This document shows, piece by piece, positions 63,887-64,000 of a stretch of DNA of 64,000 nucleotides. The stretch is from Pseudomonadota bacterium. GTDB lineage: Bacteria; Pseudomonadota; Gammaproteobacteria; Burkholderiales; Sulfuriferulaceae. The notes under the pieces were generated by a model, which saw only the letters and a list, made by a program, of their open reading frames with translations, was not told where the DNA came from and searched no databases. Location: the NCBI GenBank assembly GCA_021801025.1, contig JAJYYK010000001.1, positions 186,001 through 250,000 on the forward strand. The letters run 5' to 3'. Position numbers and translations under genes: made by a program. Positions within the stretch are counted from its first letter, which is position 1. Every line of letters begins with the position of its first letter.

Positions 63887-64000
63887 ATTGCTTCGATGCT
63901 CCAGTGATTTCTATGCTGACCTGATTCGGCAGGCAAATTGCGGCTTCTCCCGCCCGGCTGATCCAGCCCTGGTGTACGCACAACTGTCTTGGGCCCGGGT
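63867..64000 (-). CDS. NusG domain II protein, C-terminal part (runs off the window)
   Basis: Only the last 44 codons are present. They read PRQLCVHQGWISRAGEAAIC then LPNQVSIEITGASKQYDSLNY, matching the family C-terminus (QLCVHQGWI, ICLPNQVSIEI). NusG-II proteins often precede Gx transporters and ApbE. Overlaps the Gx gene by 20 nt. The 5' part lies outside the window. Confidence 0.8.
   Translation of the reverse strand, partial: PGPRQLCVHQGWISRAGEAAICLPNQVSIEITGASKQYDSLNY

Overview
The window looks like a chromosomal segment of a Gram-negative betaproteobacterium. I lean towards the Nitrosomonadales (Gallionella, Methylophilus or Nitrosomonas-like lineages), judged from gene content and protein character only. 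Lipopolysaccharide genes (waaA, msbA), TsaE, AmiC, RpoH, a ClpB-free heat-shock sigma factor context, FdxA, type-2 LeuA, UbiX beside a Gx-transporter/NusG-II pair, and an EVE-domain gene all fit. No rRNA, tRNA, CRISPR array or intact insertion sequence was seen.

Layout. 1-900: two paralogous 35-residue membrane-protein genes and a long RNA hairpin. 907-7423 (minus): rpoH, an AT-rich membrane-protein gene, mutL, amiC, tsaE, and a Rossmann-GGDEF fusion. 7925-15055 (plus): a compact, translationally coupled Trb/VirB type IV secretion operon (virB1-like, trbB, C, D, E, J, a small gene, trbL). It has the gene order of Ti-plasmid and Tn4371-type trb operons but stops where trbF, G, H and I would follow. 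15137-29897: housekeeping genes (FAD protein, ylqF, coaD, rsmD, an inactive M16 subunit, lrp, leuA, fdxA, an AddB-like nuclease, phoU, a Nudix-ThiE fusion). 30140-35964: an Aer-like receptor lacking its signalling tip, a glutathione defence pair (gor and a peroxiredoxin-glutaredoxin) separated by a MITE-like element, a ClC antiporter and a Pal-like lipoprotein.

36000-41580 is the most accessory-looking part. It holds a MarR regulator and, 5 nt after it, a protein resembling the Bacillus spore-coat transglutaminase Tgl. A structured intergenic region, a decayed stress-protein gene and a GC-rich P3A-type proton ATPase follow. 41612-49163: DUF815 ATPase, argJ, a small unknown gene, EVE protein and a 1415-residue PAS/GAF/GGDEF/EAL protein with a CZB-like zinc-binding tail. 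49310-64000: a WbuC cupin, fatty acid desaturase, MscS-type channel, an RsmB-like methyltransferase, a pteridine-reductase-like SDR, a MidA-like methyltransferase, waaA, an orphan Lpd-like oxidoreductase, msbA, a TtcA-like gene, a duplicated-STAS protein, ubiX, a Gx transporter and the 3' end of a NusG-II gene.

Recurring themes are c-di-GMP signalling with unusual sensors (Rossmann-GGDEF; GGDEF-EAL-CZB), orphaned halves of normally paired systems (trb without its core complex, M16 without its active partner, AddB without AddA), and a dispersed palindromic repeat at the 3' ends of genes. Functions come from motifs read by eye; no searches were run.
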